Below are positions 55,886 through 64,000 of a stretch of 64,000 bases of DNA, in pieces. Position numbers and translations under genes: made by a program. The notes under the pieces are model-generated. The model was not told the origin of the DNA. It made no database searches and was given only the letters and a program-made list of their open reading frames with translations. The stretch comes from Flavobacterium sp. MDT1-60 (lineage in GTDB: Bacteria > Bacteroidota > Bacteroidia > Flavobacteriales > Flavobacteriaceae). Positions within the stretch are counted from its first letter, which is position 1; every line of letters starts with the position of its first letter. The DNA lies in the NCBI RefSeq assembly GCF_014844035.1, contig NZ_CP062159.1, positions 1,116,001 to 1,180,000 on the forward strand. Direction: 5' to 3'.

Positions 55886-57874
55886 ATGAAGTTTCAAAGC
55901 TTAATAATAATTTTTGTTTTTTTCTGTATTTCAAAAATTAATGCCCAAAATTATGAATTAGGGAAAGTGACTGTAGCGCAATTACAGGAAAAAGTGCATC
56001 CGAAAGACACTACTGCACCTGCGGCAATCATTTTTAAGAAAGGAAGAACTTTTTTTACTTACAATAATACTAATGGTTTTTCTGCGAATCATGTTTATGA
56101 ATTTAAAATTAAAATTTATAAAAAAGAAGGACTTGCCTGGGCAGATCAAAAAGTCCGATTTTATATTGGTTATGAAAAACTAAATGAAGATCGATTGGAG
56201 TTTTCACAAGGTGTTACTTATAATTTGGAAAATGGTTCAATTGTCAAGACAAAATTGGACAATCAGGGAACTTTTAAGAAGAAAATAAATAAATATTGGA
56301 ATGAGAAAACCATAACATTACCAAATGTAAAAGTAGGGTCGATTATTGAATATAAATATATCTTAAAAACAGAGAATATTGTAAAACTTCCGGATTTTGA
56401 TTTTCAATATGAAATTCCTGTTGATTATTTTGAATATAAAACCGAGATTCCTGAATTCTACATCTACAAGACGATTTTAGTCGGAAGGACACCTGTAACA
56501 TCAGATTCTAAAATTGTTGCAGGAAGCCAGAGTTTTGAGAATGAGCACAACCAAACGAGCACACTTTACTTCAGACAAGTTAATTCTCTATTTAGCGGAA
56601 AAGATATTTCTCCATTAATATTAGAGCCTTACGTAAATAATATTGATAATTATAAAGGAAGCATTCAACACGAGCTTGAACGCATACGTTATCCAGAGCA
56701 GCCTGTAAAAGATTTTACAATGACTTGGGAAGGAGTTGCCTCAACTATTTTTAAGGACGAAAATTTTGGAAAAGAACTCAGTCAAAATGATTTTTTGCTG
56801 GAAGATGTCAAAAAATTATTAGGGAATGTTGAATCGCTTAATGAGAGATTAAATATCATTTTTAAATTCGTTCAGAATAAAATGAACTGGAATGAAGAGA
56901 ATGGTTATTATACTGATATAGGAGTTAGAAAAGCGTATACAAATCAAACTGGAAATGTAGCCGAAATCAATTTTATATTGATTAATATGCTGAAATTGGC
57001 CAGTGTAGAAGTAAGTCCGGTTTTGGTCAGTACAATTGATAATGGAATTCCTGTATATCCTACAAGAACTGGTTTTAATTACGTTATTGCTGCTGCCGAA
57101 ATTGATGGAAAACAAATCCTGCTAGATGCTTCTCATAAATTTACTTCGCCAAATATTTTGCCTTTAAACGTGTTGAATTGGAAGGGAAGACTGATTGAGA
57201 AAGATGGGACATCAAAAGAAATTGATTTATATCCGGTTTCAGTATCTAAAGAATTTTCAAATACAGTAGCCAAATTAGATGCTTCGGGTAAAATAGAAGG
57301 AAAGGTTAGAGTGCAAAGAACAGATTATGATGCTTATACTTTCAGAGTTGAAAATGCAGATAAAAATCAGGAAAACTATCTTGAAAAGTACGAAGAGCAA
57401 TTAGGCGATTTGAAGATATCAGATTATGCAATTGAAAACAAGAAAACGAATTTTTCAAATCCGATTATAGAGACTTTTTCTTTTAGTTCAGATAATCAAT
57501 CGGAGATTATTGGTGGTAAAATATTCATTAATCCGTTATTGTTTTTTACCAGAACAAAAAATCCTTTTACGCAGGAAAAAAGACAAATGGGAATTTATTT
57601 TGGATATCCAACACAGGAAAAGTTCAATTTAAATTTAGATATTCCAGAAGGATATGTTGTAGAGTCAATACCAACTCCTGTTCGAATCTCTACTGAAGAT
57701 AAAGCGATAACTTATATTTTTAATATTTCTAACGTAGGGAATAAAATTCAAATTAGTTGTATAAAAGAGATTAACAATAGTATTTTTGCAGCAGATGAGT
57801 ATACTGGATTGAAAGATATTTTTCAGAAAATTCTTGCCAGTCAAAATGAAAAAATTGTTCTTAAAAAAATATAA
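55886..57874 (+). CDS. DUF3857/transglutaminase-like protein, catalytically degenerate (copy 4)
   Basis: 662 residues; signal peptide ends SKINAQ. Same domain order as copy 3. The active-site region reads GNVAEINFILINMLKLAS and GFNYVIAAAEI, again lacking Cys and His, with LLDASHKF keeping the Asp. The C-terminus LASQNEKIVLKKI almost repeats copy 3. Probably arose by tandem duplication. The MazG-like gene starts two bases past its stop, so it is in the same operon. Confidence 0.85.
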   Translation: MKFQSLIIIFVFFCISKINAQNYELGKVTVAQLQEKVHPKDTTAPAAIIFKKGRTFFTYNNTNGFSANHVYEFKIKIYKKEGLAWADQKVRFYIGYEKLNEDRLEFSQGVTYNLENGSIVKTKLDNQGTFKKKINKYWNEKTITLPNVKVGSIIEYKYILKTENIVKLPDFDFQYEIPVDYFEYKTEIPEFYIYKTILVGRTPVTSDSKIVAGSQSFENEHNQTSTLYFRQVNSLFSGKDISPLILEPYVNNIDNYKGSIQHELERIRYPEQPVKDFTMTWEGVASTIFKDENFGKELSQNDFLLEDVKKLLGNVESLNERLNIIFKFVQNKMNWNEENGYYTDIGVRKAYTNQTGNVAEINFILINMLKLASVEVSPVLVSTIDNGIPVYPTRTGFNYVIAAAEIDGKQILLDASHKFTSPNILPLNVLNWKGRLIEKDGTSKEIDLYPVSVSKEFSNTVAKLDASGKIEGKVRVQRTDYDAYTFRVENADKNQENYLEKYEEQLGDLKISDYAIENKKTNFSNPIIETFSFSSDNQSEIIGGKIFINPLLFFTRTKNPFTQEKRQMGIYFGYPTQEKFNLNLDIPEGYVVESIPTPVRISTEDKAITYIFNISNVGNKIQISCIKEINNSIFAADEYTGLKDIFQKILASQNEKIVLKKI

Positions 57875-57876
57875 CG

Positions 57877-58203
57877 ATGGATTTGAAAAATGCCCAACTT
57901 GATGTTGATACCTGGATAAAAGAACACGGAGTTCGCTATTTTAACGAATTAACCAATATGGCACAACTTACTGAAGAAGTAGGTGAAGTAGCCCGAATTA
58001 TCGCGCGCCGCTATGGTGAACAATCTGAGAAAGAAAGCGATAAAAACAAAGATTTAGGCGAAGAATTGGCTGATGTTGTTTTTGTAGTTTTATGCCTCGC
58101 GAATCAGACCGGAATAGATCTGCAAGCCGCTTTTGATAAAAAAATGGATTTGAAATCGGTTAGAGATAAGGATCGTCATAAAAACAACGATAAATTAAAA
58201 TAA
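57877..58203 (+). CDS. MazG-like nucleotide pyrophosphohydrolase
   Basis: 108 residues, a single MazG-type helical domain. Metal-binding acidic motifs are LTEEVGEVARI and DLGEELADVVFVVLCLANQ, with a third pattern DKKMDLKSVRDKDRHKNND. It hydrolyses NTPs or dNTPs to monophosphates and may clean the nucleotide pool. Joined to the DUF3857 array by a 2-base gap, though there is no evident functional link. A repeat-like spacer follows (TTTTGAATTATGAG words). Confidence 0.88.
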   Translation: MDLKNAQLDVDTWIKEHGVRYFNELTNMAQLTEEVGEVARIIARRYGEQSEKESDKNKDLGEELADVVFVVLCLANQTGIDLQAAFDKKMDLKSVRDKDRHKNNDKLK

Positions 58204-58338
58204 TTGTGAAATATCACTCATAAGTTTTGAATTATGAGTTTTGAATTTTGAATTATGAACGGGGAGTGGTAAATTTGCATGGCTGAATTACGTTTCTAAT
58301 CATTCATAATTCATAATTTACAACTTACAATTAAAAAA

Positions 58339-59562
58339 ATGAATTTACTACTTCAGACAACTCAACATAACTTACAAGGACAAATTGCAGTAACAGGATC
58401 AAAAAGCGAAACCAATCGTTTATTGTTGTTAAAAGCATTATTTCCAAATATTACACTTGCCAACACTTCAAACTCTGATGACAGTGAGGTAATGCAAAAA
58501 GCTTTGGTTGGGAATGATGAAATTGTAGATATTCATCACGCCGGAACAGCAATGCGCTTTTTAACAGCTTATTTTGCTGTGAACGAAGGCAGAGATGTAG
58601 TTATGACAGGTTCAGGCAGAATGCAGGAGCGTCCGATTAAAATTTTAGTGGAAGCTTTAGCACAATTAGGTGTTGAAATCTCATATGAAAAAGAAGTAGG
58701 TTATCCACCTATAAAAATCAAAGGAAAAAAAGTTACCGCTTCAAAAGTAACTTTGGCAGCGAATGTTAGCAGCCAATATATTTCGGCACTTTTATTAGTA
58801 GCTTCAAAATTAGAAAATGGTTTAGAGTTGACTTTAGAAGGAGAAATTACTTCAATTCCTTATATCAAAATGACTTTAGCGTTGCTGAATGATTTAGATA
58901 TTCAAACTAGTTTTGAAGGAAATGTCATTAAAGTTTATCCTAAAGAAACTGTTGCTTCAAAAGAAATGGTTGTAGAATCTGACTGGAGCTCGGCATCTTA
59001 CTTTTTTAGTTTAGTGGCTTTGGCTGATACGGCTTCAATAACATTAACCAGTTATAAAGAAAATAGCTTACAAGGAGATTCTGAATTGGTTTCATTTTAT
59101 GAGAAATTAGGAGTGAAAACAACGTTTCAAAATAATAAAATGACATTGGTAAAACAAGAGAATTTTAAATATGAAACCATAAATTTTGAATTAAACAATA
59201 CACCGGATATTGCGCAAACAATCGTTGTGACATGTTTAGGTTTGGGAATCGGTTGCCATTTAACAGGTCTTCATACTTTAAAAATTAAAGAAACGGATCG
59301 ATTGGAAGCATTAAAAATCGAGCTTACAAAATTGGGAGCTACTATTTCTGTTACAAATGATTCATTGACTTTAACAGCTTCAGAAAATATCAACCATAAT
59401 GTAAAAATTGCGACATACAACGATCACCGTATGGCAATGGCATTTGCTCCATTAGCTCTGAAAGTTCCAATTATTATCGAAGATGCAGGAGTAGTTTCAA
59501 AATCATACCCGGATTTCTGGAATGATTTAGAGACACTAAACTTGCAAATTTCAGAATTGTAA
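58339..59562 (+). CDS. aroA: 3-phosphoshikimate 1-carboxyvinyltransferase
   Basis: 407 residues, EPSP synthase of the shikimate pathway, which leads to chorismate for the Phe/Tyr operon enzymes. Motifs: VTGSKSETNRLLLLKALFPN, HHAGTAMRFLTAYF, GSGRMQERPI (phosphate/PEP-binding Arg), SSQYISALLLVASKL, ESDWSSASYFFSLVAL, KETDRLEALKIELTKLGA and YNDHRMAMAFAPLAL. A little shorter than the ~430 usual for enterobacterial enzymes, as is common in Bacteroidetes. Monocistronic, closed by a strong terminator. Confidence 0.95.
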   Translation: MNLLLQTTQHNLQGQIAVTGSKSETNRLLLLKALFPNITLANTSNSDDSEVMQKALVGNDEIVDIHHAGTAMRFLTAYFAVNEGRDVVMTGSGRMQERPIKILVEALAQLGVEISYEKEVGYPPIKIKGKKVTASKVTLAANVSSQYISALLLVASKLENGLELTLEGEITSIPYIKMTLALLNDLDIQTSFEGNVIKVYPKETVASKEMVVESDWSSASYFFSLVALADTASITLTSYKENSLQGDSELVSFYEKLGVKTTFQNNKMTLVKQENFKYETINFELNNTPDIAQTIVVTCLGLGIGCHLTGLHTLKIKETDRLEALKIELTKLGATISVTNDSLTLTASENINHNVKIATYNDHRMAMAFAPLALKVPIIIEDAGVVSKSYPDFWNDLETLNLQISEL

Positions 59563-59620
59563 ATTTTCCACCATATAAGAAATAGAAGTTCATTTAAACA
59601 AAATGAGCATAATTTGAATA

Positions 59621-59648
59621 GCCTCCAGTTTTAACTGGAGGTTTTTTT
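59621..59648 (+). terminator. Terminator of aroA
   Basis: 9-bp perfect stem, CCTCCAGTT with AACTGGAGG, with a tight loop and T7 after it. Confidence 0.85.
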
Positions 59649-59801
59649 GTTTTTATTTTCGGCTTTAGCCAAATAATTACGTTTCAATTCTTTAGAATCC
59701 AATTTAAATGAACTTATATTTCTAATATAGTGAAAAAAACGTTTTTTAACGGTCCCAAACCATCAGTAAATCAACGACTTTTGAAAATAAACATCAAAAC
59801 A

Positions 59802-59834
59802 CTTGACAACGCCTATCTCACAATCGTATATTTG
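59802..59834 (+). promoter_or_regulatory. Promoter of queA
   Basis: CTTG at 59802-59805 and TATATTTG at 59827-59834 with a 21-base gap, near the TTTG/TAnnTTTG consensus. The -7 box is a full match. The queA ATG is 63 bases downstream. Confidence 0.55.
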
Positions 59835-59897
59835 CACACGATTTATAATTTTAGATATAAAATCTAAGATCTACACTTTAAAATCAACAATTCAAAT

Positions 59898-60947
59898 ATG
59901 AAATTATCACATTTTCAATTTAATTTACCAAAAGAACTTTTAGCAGAATTTCCAGCAGAAAACAGAGATGAGTCTCGTTTAATGGTAATCGATCGTCAAA
60001 AACAAACTATAGAACATAAAATGTTTAAAGATGTTATCAATTATTTTGATGACGGAGACGTTTTAATTCTTAACAATACAAAAGTTTTTCCTGCTCGTTT
60101 GTATGGAAACAAAGAAAAAACAGGAGCAAGAATCGAGGTTTTCTTATTAAGAGAATTAAATTCTGAGCAACGTCTTTGGGACGTTTTGGTTGATCCGGCC
60201 AGAAAAATCCGTATCGGAAACAAACTTTATTTTGGTGATGACGATTCGTTAGTTGCTGAGGTAATTGACAATACAACTTCTCGTGGTAGAACTTTACGTT
60301 TTTTATATGACGGTTCTTACGAAGAATTCAGAAACAAATTGACAGAACTTGGAGAAACTCCAATTCCTAAATACATCAACAGAGAAGTAACTGCTGAAGA
60401 TGCTGAAAGATACCAAACTATTTATGCAAAAGAAGAAGGAGCTGTAGCTGCACCAACTGCAGGTTTACACTTCTCAAAACACCTTTTGAAAAAATTAGAA
60501 ATCAAAGGAATAAACTTTGCTGAGGTTACACTTCACGTTGGTTTAGGAACTTTTAATCCGGTTGAGGTTGAAGATTTATCTAAACACAAAATGGATTCTG
60601 AGGAACTGATCATCAAACAAGAAGCTTGTGATATTGTAAACGAAGCAAAAACGAAGAAAAAACGTATCTGTGCTGTTGGAACGACTTCAATGCGTGCTAT
60701 TGAAAGTTCAGTTTCATCTCAAAATACTTTAAATCCTTACGAAGGTTGGACAAATAAATTCATTTTTCCACCTCACGATTTTAGTATTGCAAACTGTATG
60801 ATTACAAATTTCCACACACCAAAATCAACATTATTAATGATGATTTCTGCTTTCTGTGGACATGATTTAATGAAAAGAGCATACGAAGAGGCAATTAAAG
60901 AAGGATACAAATTCTATTCTTACGGAGATGCAATGTTGATTATCTAA
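59898..60947 (+). CDS. queA: S-adenosylmethionine:tRNA ribosyltransferase-isomerase
   Basis: 349 residues. It builds epoxyqueuosine on tRNA from SAM in queuosine synthesis. Conserved blocks: [114 protein letters not shown] and [19 protein letters not shown]. Full length. Monocistronic with a terminator. Confidence 0.96.
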   Translation: MKLSHFQFNLPKELLAEFPAENRDESRLMVIDRQKQTIEHKMFKDVINYFDDGDVLILNNTKVFPARLYGNKEKTGARIEVFLLRELNSEQRLWDVLVDPARKIRIGNKLYFGDDDSLVAEVIDNTTSRGRTLRFLYDGSYEEFRNKLTELGETPIPKYINREVTAEDAERYQTIYAKEEGAVAAPTAGLHFSKHLLKKLEIKGINFAEVTLHVGLGTFNPVEVEDLSKHKMDSEELIIKQEACDIVNEAKTKKKRICAVGTTSMRAIESSVSSQNTLNPYEGWTNKFIFPPHDFSIANCMITNFHTPKSTLLMMISAFCGHDLMKRAYEEAIKEGYKFYSYGDAMLII

Positions 60948-60970
60948 TTCATAGAATTATTAAATATTTA

Positions 60971-60998
60971 AAACCTGTCATTGATGACGGGTTTTTTT
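60971..60998 (+). terminator. Terminator of queA
   Basis: 10-bp stem, AAACCTGTCA with TGACGGGTTT (one G-U), TTGA loop and T7 tail. Confidence 0.85.
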
Positions 60999-61011
60999 AT
61001 GGTTTTTGGTC

Positions 61012-61090
61012 TCAGTCTCAGTCTCAGTTTGCATTCAGTCTTCCGTCACAGTTTGAAAACTGAAAACTGCGACTGCGACTGAAAACTTTA
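61012..61090. repeat. GTCTCAGTCTCAG-type low-complexity spacer
   Basis: Iterated CAGTCTCAGTCTCAGT words, then TGAAAACTGAAAACTGCGAC and GCGACTGAAAACT. A related CAGTCACAGCTTTCAGTC segment lies at 29830. No coding frame. This is one of several near-repeat classes in the spacers. Confidence 0.55.
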
Positions 61091-61165
61091 ACCAAAACTC
61101 AAAACGTGTTAATTTTTGATAGAATATAGTAAAAGTTGTTATTTTTACGCCTCAAAACAAAAACA

Positions 61166-62443
61166 ATGACTTTTCAAAATACACGCGAATTCGCACGAGA
61201 GCTTGATTCGCAAGACACTTTAAATCACTATCAGGAGCAGTTTATTTTTCCGAAAGTGAATGACAAACGCGTAATTTATTTCACAGGAAATTCCTTAGGA
61301 TTACAACCAAAACGCACCAAAGCTTATATTGACGAAGTAATGAACGACTGGGCCAAATTGGCTGTTGAAGGTCATTTTTATGCACAAAAACCGTGGTGGG
61401 ATTATCAGGAAAGATTTGCAGAACCATTGAGTAAAATTGTAGGGGCTTTGCCTTCAGAAGTTACGGTAATGAACACTTTGACTGTAAATCTTCATTTACT
61501 GATGGTTTCTTTTTATCAGCCAAAAGGCAAACGTTACAAAATTATCTGCGAAGAAAAAGCTTTTCCTTCAGATCAATATATGTTTCAGAGTCAGGTTCAT
61601 TTTCATGGATATAAACCAGAAGATGCGATCGTAGAAATTAAACGTCGTGACGGTGAACACAATATTCGCTTAGAAGATGTCTTAGCAAAAATTGATGAAG
61701 TTGGTGATGAACTAGCTTTGGTTTTAATTGGAGGAGTAAACTATTATACCGGACAGGTTTTCGATATCAAAACCATCACAGCAGCTGGCCAAAAAGCGGG
61801 TGCAAAAGTTGGTTGGGATTTAGCACATGCCGCCGGAAATATAAAATTAGAACTTCACGATTGGAATGTCGACTTTGCTGCCTGGTGCAGTTATAAATAC
61901 ATGAATTCAGGTCCTGGAAATGCTTCAGGCTGTTTTGTTCACGAAAAACATCATAATGATCCTGATTTGCCAAGATTTGCTGGTTGGTGGGGCCATAACA
62001 AAGAACGCCGTTTTAAAATGGAACCAACTTTCGATCCTGTTCATGGAGCAGGAGGATGGCAAATTAGTAATTTACCGGTACTTTCTTTAGCACCTTATTT
62101 AGCATCAGTAGAAATGTTCGCTGAGGTTGGAATGGATGCCTTAATTGCAAAAAGAGATCATATCACGTCTTATTTAGAATTCATTTTGCATGAAATTGAT
62201 AAAGAAGTTAAAGGTAATTTCGAAATTATTACACCCTTAAATCCTTTGGAAAGAGCGTCTCAATTATCTGTTTTTTTACATGGAGAAGGAAGAAGTTTAT
62301 TTGATTATTTAATGAAAAACGGCGTGATTACCGACTGGCGTGAACCGAATGTAATTCGTTTAGCTCCGGTTCCGCTATATTGTTCATATGAAGATATGTA
62401 CGATTTTGGACAAATTCTGAAAAAAGGAATTTTAGAGAAATAG
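61166..62443 (+). CDS. kynU: Kynureninase
   Basis: 425 residues from MTFQNTREFARELDSQDTLN. A PLP enzyme that cleaves kynurenine or 3-hydroxykynurenine to anthranilate or 3-hydroxyanthranilate plus alanine. Motifs: VIYFTGNSLGLQPKRTKAYI, FYAQKPWWDYQERFAEPLSK, NTLTVNLHLLMVSFY, CEEKAFPSDQYMFQSQ, GWDLAHAAGNIKLELHDWNV, FAAWCSYKYMNSGPGNASG (PLP Lys) and GWWGHNKERRFKM. The in-frame ATG at 61136 lacks family likeness. No other kynurenine-pathway gene is adjacent. Confidence 0.95.
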   Translation: MTFQNTREFARELDSQDTLNHYQEQFIFPKVNDKRVIYFTGNSLGLQPKRTKAYIDEVMNDWAKLAVEGHFYAQKPWWDYQERFAEPLSKIVGALPSEVTVMNTLTVNLHLLMVSFYQPKGKRYKIICEEKAFPSDQYMFQSQVHFHGYKPEDAIVEIKRRDGEHNIRLEDVLAKIDEVGDELALVLIGGVNYYTGQVFDIKTITAAGQKAGAKVGWDLAHAAGNIKLELHDWNVDFAAWCSYKYMNSGPGNASGCFVHEKHHNDPDLPRFAGWWGHNKERRFKMEPTFDPVHGAGGWQISNLPVLSLAPYLASVEMFAEVGMDALIAKRDHITSYLEFILHEIDKEVKGNFEIITPLNPLERASQLSVFLHGEGRSLFDYLMKNGVITDWREPNVIRLAPVPLYCSYEDMYDFGQILKKGILEK

Positions 62444-62468
62444 TATTAATCTATAAAAGGAATCTCGG

Positions 62469-62519
62469 CAAAGTCGCGAAACCGCAAAGTTTTATTTTCT
62501 TTGCTACTTCGCGACTTTG
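62469..62519. repeat. Nested intergenic hairpin repeat
   Basis: CAAAGTCGCGAA (62469-62480) pairs perfectly with TTCGCGACTTTG (62508-62519), and inside them GCAAAG (62484-62489) pairs with CTTTGC (62499-62504). Followed by related words (AACTTTGCATACTTTGC, AATACGCGAAATCGTG). No T-run, so more likely a repeat than a terminator. Confidence 0.7.
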
Positions 62520-62661
62520 GTATCATAAGCGGATGAACTTTGCATACTTTGCTTTTAAATACGCGAAATCGTGAAATTCTGTAACCTTTATTTTAAATCA
62601 TGTAACATCATAAAAAAGTATCTTCTTTACTTTGTAGTGTATAATTATTAAAACTACAACC

Positions 62662-63090
62662 ATGAAAGCCTTATATGTATTATTTGCCGTATTATCTATT
62701 GTTTCTTGTCAAAACCAAGGAAAAGAAGATATCAATAAAGCAAAACAAGCCAGCATTGATTCAATGAAAGTTGAAATTAATAAACAGCGCGTTATTGATT
62801 CCATGAAAACTGAAATGGCAAATTTAGAAGCAGAAAAAGCAAAAGCACAAGAGCAAAAAGTTGTAGTTGTTCATCAACAAGACGGAACTGCAACAACGAC
62901 AACAACAACTAAAAAGAAAGGTTGGAGTTCTACCGCTAAGGGTGCTGTAATTGGTGCCGGAGTTGGTGCTGCAACAGGAGCGATAATCAGTAAGAAAAAA
63001 GGTGAAGGTGCTATTATTGGTGGTTTGGCCGGAGCCGGAGTTGGTGCCGGAACGGGTGCTATAATTGATGGCAGTAAAAAGAAAGAATAA
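62662..63090 (+). CDS. Glycine-zipper lipoprotein
   Basis: 142 residues. Lipoprotein signal ends SIVSC (Cys 16). A charged coil follows (about 20-70: SIDSMKVEINKQRVIDSMKT), then a poly-Thr linker (ATTTTTTKKKG). A double glycine zipper fills about 94-136 (GAVIGAGVGAATGAIIS and GAIIGGLAGAGVGAGTGAII). YMGG/OmpA-like glycine zippers insert in membranes. It probably tethers the outer membrane. Monocistronic, closed by a very strong terminator. Confidence 0.8.
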   Translation: MKALYVLFAVLSIVSCQNQGKEDINKAKQASIDSMKVEINKQRVIDSMKTEMANLEAEKAKAQEQKVVVVHQQDGTATTTTTTKKKGWSSTAKGAVIGAGVGAATGAIISKKKGEGAIIGGLAGAGVGAGTGAIIDGSKKKE

Positions 63091-63100
63091 TATTGATATA

Positions 63101-63147
63101 AAAAAGAAGCCCCGATTTAGAATTCTAAATCGGGGCTTCTTTTTTTA
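63101..63147. terminator. Long symmetrical terminator
   Basis: A palindrome with about 20-bp arms (AAAAAGAAGCCCCGATTTAG and its complement, meeting at GAATTC) and U-tracts on both strands. It closes the rightward glycine-zipper gene and the leftward gene whose stop codon is at 63145. Confidence 0.9.
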
Positions 63148-64000
63148 CGCTATTTCGTGGGAAGGAATATTTATAGAGATTAGTTCTAACTTATAAAAAT
63201 CAATTTGGTATTTAATTTTTTCTGTTTCGCTTTTGAAATAAAAAGTCGATTCGAACAAATTATGATAGTATTCAATTCCTTCTAAAAGATTTGCTTTGAA
63301 ACTATTCAATTTTTTAAGCTGATTGGCTGTGATTTCACCTGAAATACTTTCAATTTCATTTCTAAAATAATCCACATACATTTTCAATTCCTTTACAAAC
63401 AAATTAGGGCGATTATTAGCTCGTAAAACAGACTTGTTTCCGTAAATATGTTCTACCATATGCTTTAAAGAAACTTCCTGGTCAAAATAAGCCATATTAG
63501 GCCCGGGACAAATTACAACACCTTGCGCCTGACCTTTAATTTTGATGTCGTTTTCTAAATAAGAAGAATTGGCCAAACCAACACATAAACAAGATTTTTC
63601 AGTAATTTTTACTTTTGATTTTTCAAAGGCATCAGCAGAAAGTGTGTCTTTTATGTTTTCTAATTCTGCTAATTTTATATCCTGATATTTTTTTGAAGCA
63701 GTACAAATTCCGTGTGGATCATATTCTTTGCTTAATGCCAGGAATTTTTTCGGGCATGAACTTCCTGCCTTGTTTTCCTGAATTCTTTTCTGTTTTAGAA
63801 TTTCATTTGTAGTTCCTTTCAAAGTATTAAATGGAACTCCTAAAGGCGAAATATGACTTAAATACAAATCTCTTTCTTTCGCATTAATCAGTAAATTTCG
63901 GGTGGTCTGATCTACAGAAGTGGCCTCAGGAACCAATAAAAATGGAGTTCCCCAGCCTACAGAATCGATATTGTAATTACTTAATAGAAATTCATGCTCT
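63145..64000 (-). CDS. Unidentified protein, 5' end outside the window
   Basis: The frame is open from the window edge (EHEFLLSNYNIDSVGWGTPF) to a stop at 63145, at least 284 residues. Visible features: FLLVPEATSVDQTTRNLL, YLSHISPLGVPFNTLKG, then Cys residues in SSCPKKFL, HGICTASK, KSCLCVGLANSSY and VVICPGPNMAYFD that might bind metal or form disulfides. The last third is helical and charged (YVDYFRNEIESISGEITANQ). I do not recognise the family. It shares a terminator with the glycine-zipper gene. Confidence 0.6.
   Translation of the reverse strand, partial: EHEFLLSNYNIDSVGWGTPFLLVPEATSVDQTTRNLLINAKERDLYLSHISPLGVPFNTLKGTTNEILKQKRIQENKAGSSCPKKFLALSKEYDPHGICTASKKYQDIKLAELENIKDTLSADAFEKSKVKITEKSCLCVGLANSSYLENDIKIKGQAQGVVICPGPNMAYFDQEVSLKHMVEHIYGNKSVLRANNRPNLFVKELKMYVDYFRNEIESISGEITANQLKKLNSFKANLLEGIEYYHNLFESTFYFKSETEKIKYQIDFYKLELISINIPSHEIA

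Larger units (their letters stand above)
59563..59897. other. Spacer with inverted repeat pair, terminator and queA promoter
   Basis: 335 bases without a gene. CACCATATAAGAAATAGAAG then TTCATTTAAA (about 59568-59598) has an inverted partner TTTAAATGAACTTATATTTC (about 59704-59723). The aroA terminator sits between them at 59621-59648. The queA promoter is at 59802-59834. Confidence 0.65.

Overview
The window comes from a low-GC member of the Bacteroidetes, most likely Flavobacterium or a close relative. Supporting signs are TAnnTTTG promoter boxes, type IX secretion (T9SS) C-terminal sorting domains, TonB receptors with carboxypeptidase-regulatory-like domains, DUF1800/DUF1501 pairs, and several families of intergenic repeats typical of flavobacteria. 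All named functions are read from protein motifs; no database search was possible.

Layout. 1-10 kb is a phosphate-type block: a tiny T9SS-tail protein, a beta-helix lipoprotein, an IS4-family insertion, a large TonB receptor, a PhoB/PhoR pair and an OprP-like porin. Three of its promoters carry TAACA-type motifs repeating every 11 bases, a candidate flavobacterial Pho box. 10-19 kb holds a MurG-like glycosyltransferase, a Lys/Ala repeat protein, a huge outer-membrane beta-barrel, and an AraC regulator with an outer-membrane receptor. 18.8-23.3 kb is a bacteriocin-like cluster: precursor peptide, two small membrane proteins, a thioredoxin-like protein, a C39-peptidase ABC exporter and a divergent XRE regulator. 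23.3-27.9 kb is aspartokinase, with a second copy of its 3' end lying beyond a GH74-type secreted glycosidase. 28-43 kb is mostly housekeeping: GNAT, fructose-bisphosphatase, TerB, HupE, dCMP deaminase, S41 protease, MarC, class I ribonucleotide reductase, DUF1800/DUF1501.

43.6-48 kb is a Phe/Tyr operon (pheA, aminotransferase, tyrA, DAHP synthase-chorismate mutase). It is preceded by a previously unannotated 26-residue Phe/Tyr-rich leader peptide, a terminator and a matching antiterminator, which together form a classical attenuator. 48-64 kb holds rsgA, dtd, four tandem DUF3857/transglutaminase-like proteins (three lacking the catalytic Cys and His), a MazG-like protein, aroA, queA, kynureninase, a glycine-zipper lipoprotein and an unidentified protein cut by the window edge.

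Seven genes are interrupted by nine single-base indels, almost all in short mononucleotide runs. Restoring the inferred bases gives full-length products in every case, and the genes include lysC, tyrA and rsgA. I therefore treat them as probable sequencing errors and annotate each as one gene, while flagging the alternative of real decay, most plausible in the bacteriocin exporter, which has three lesions.
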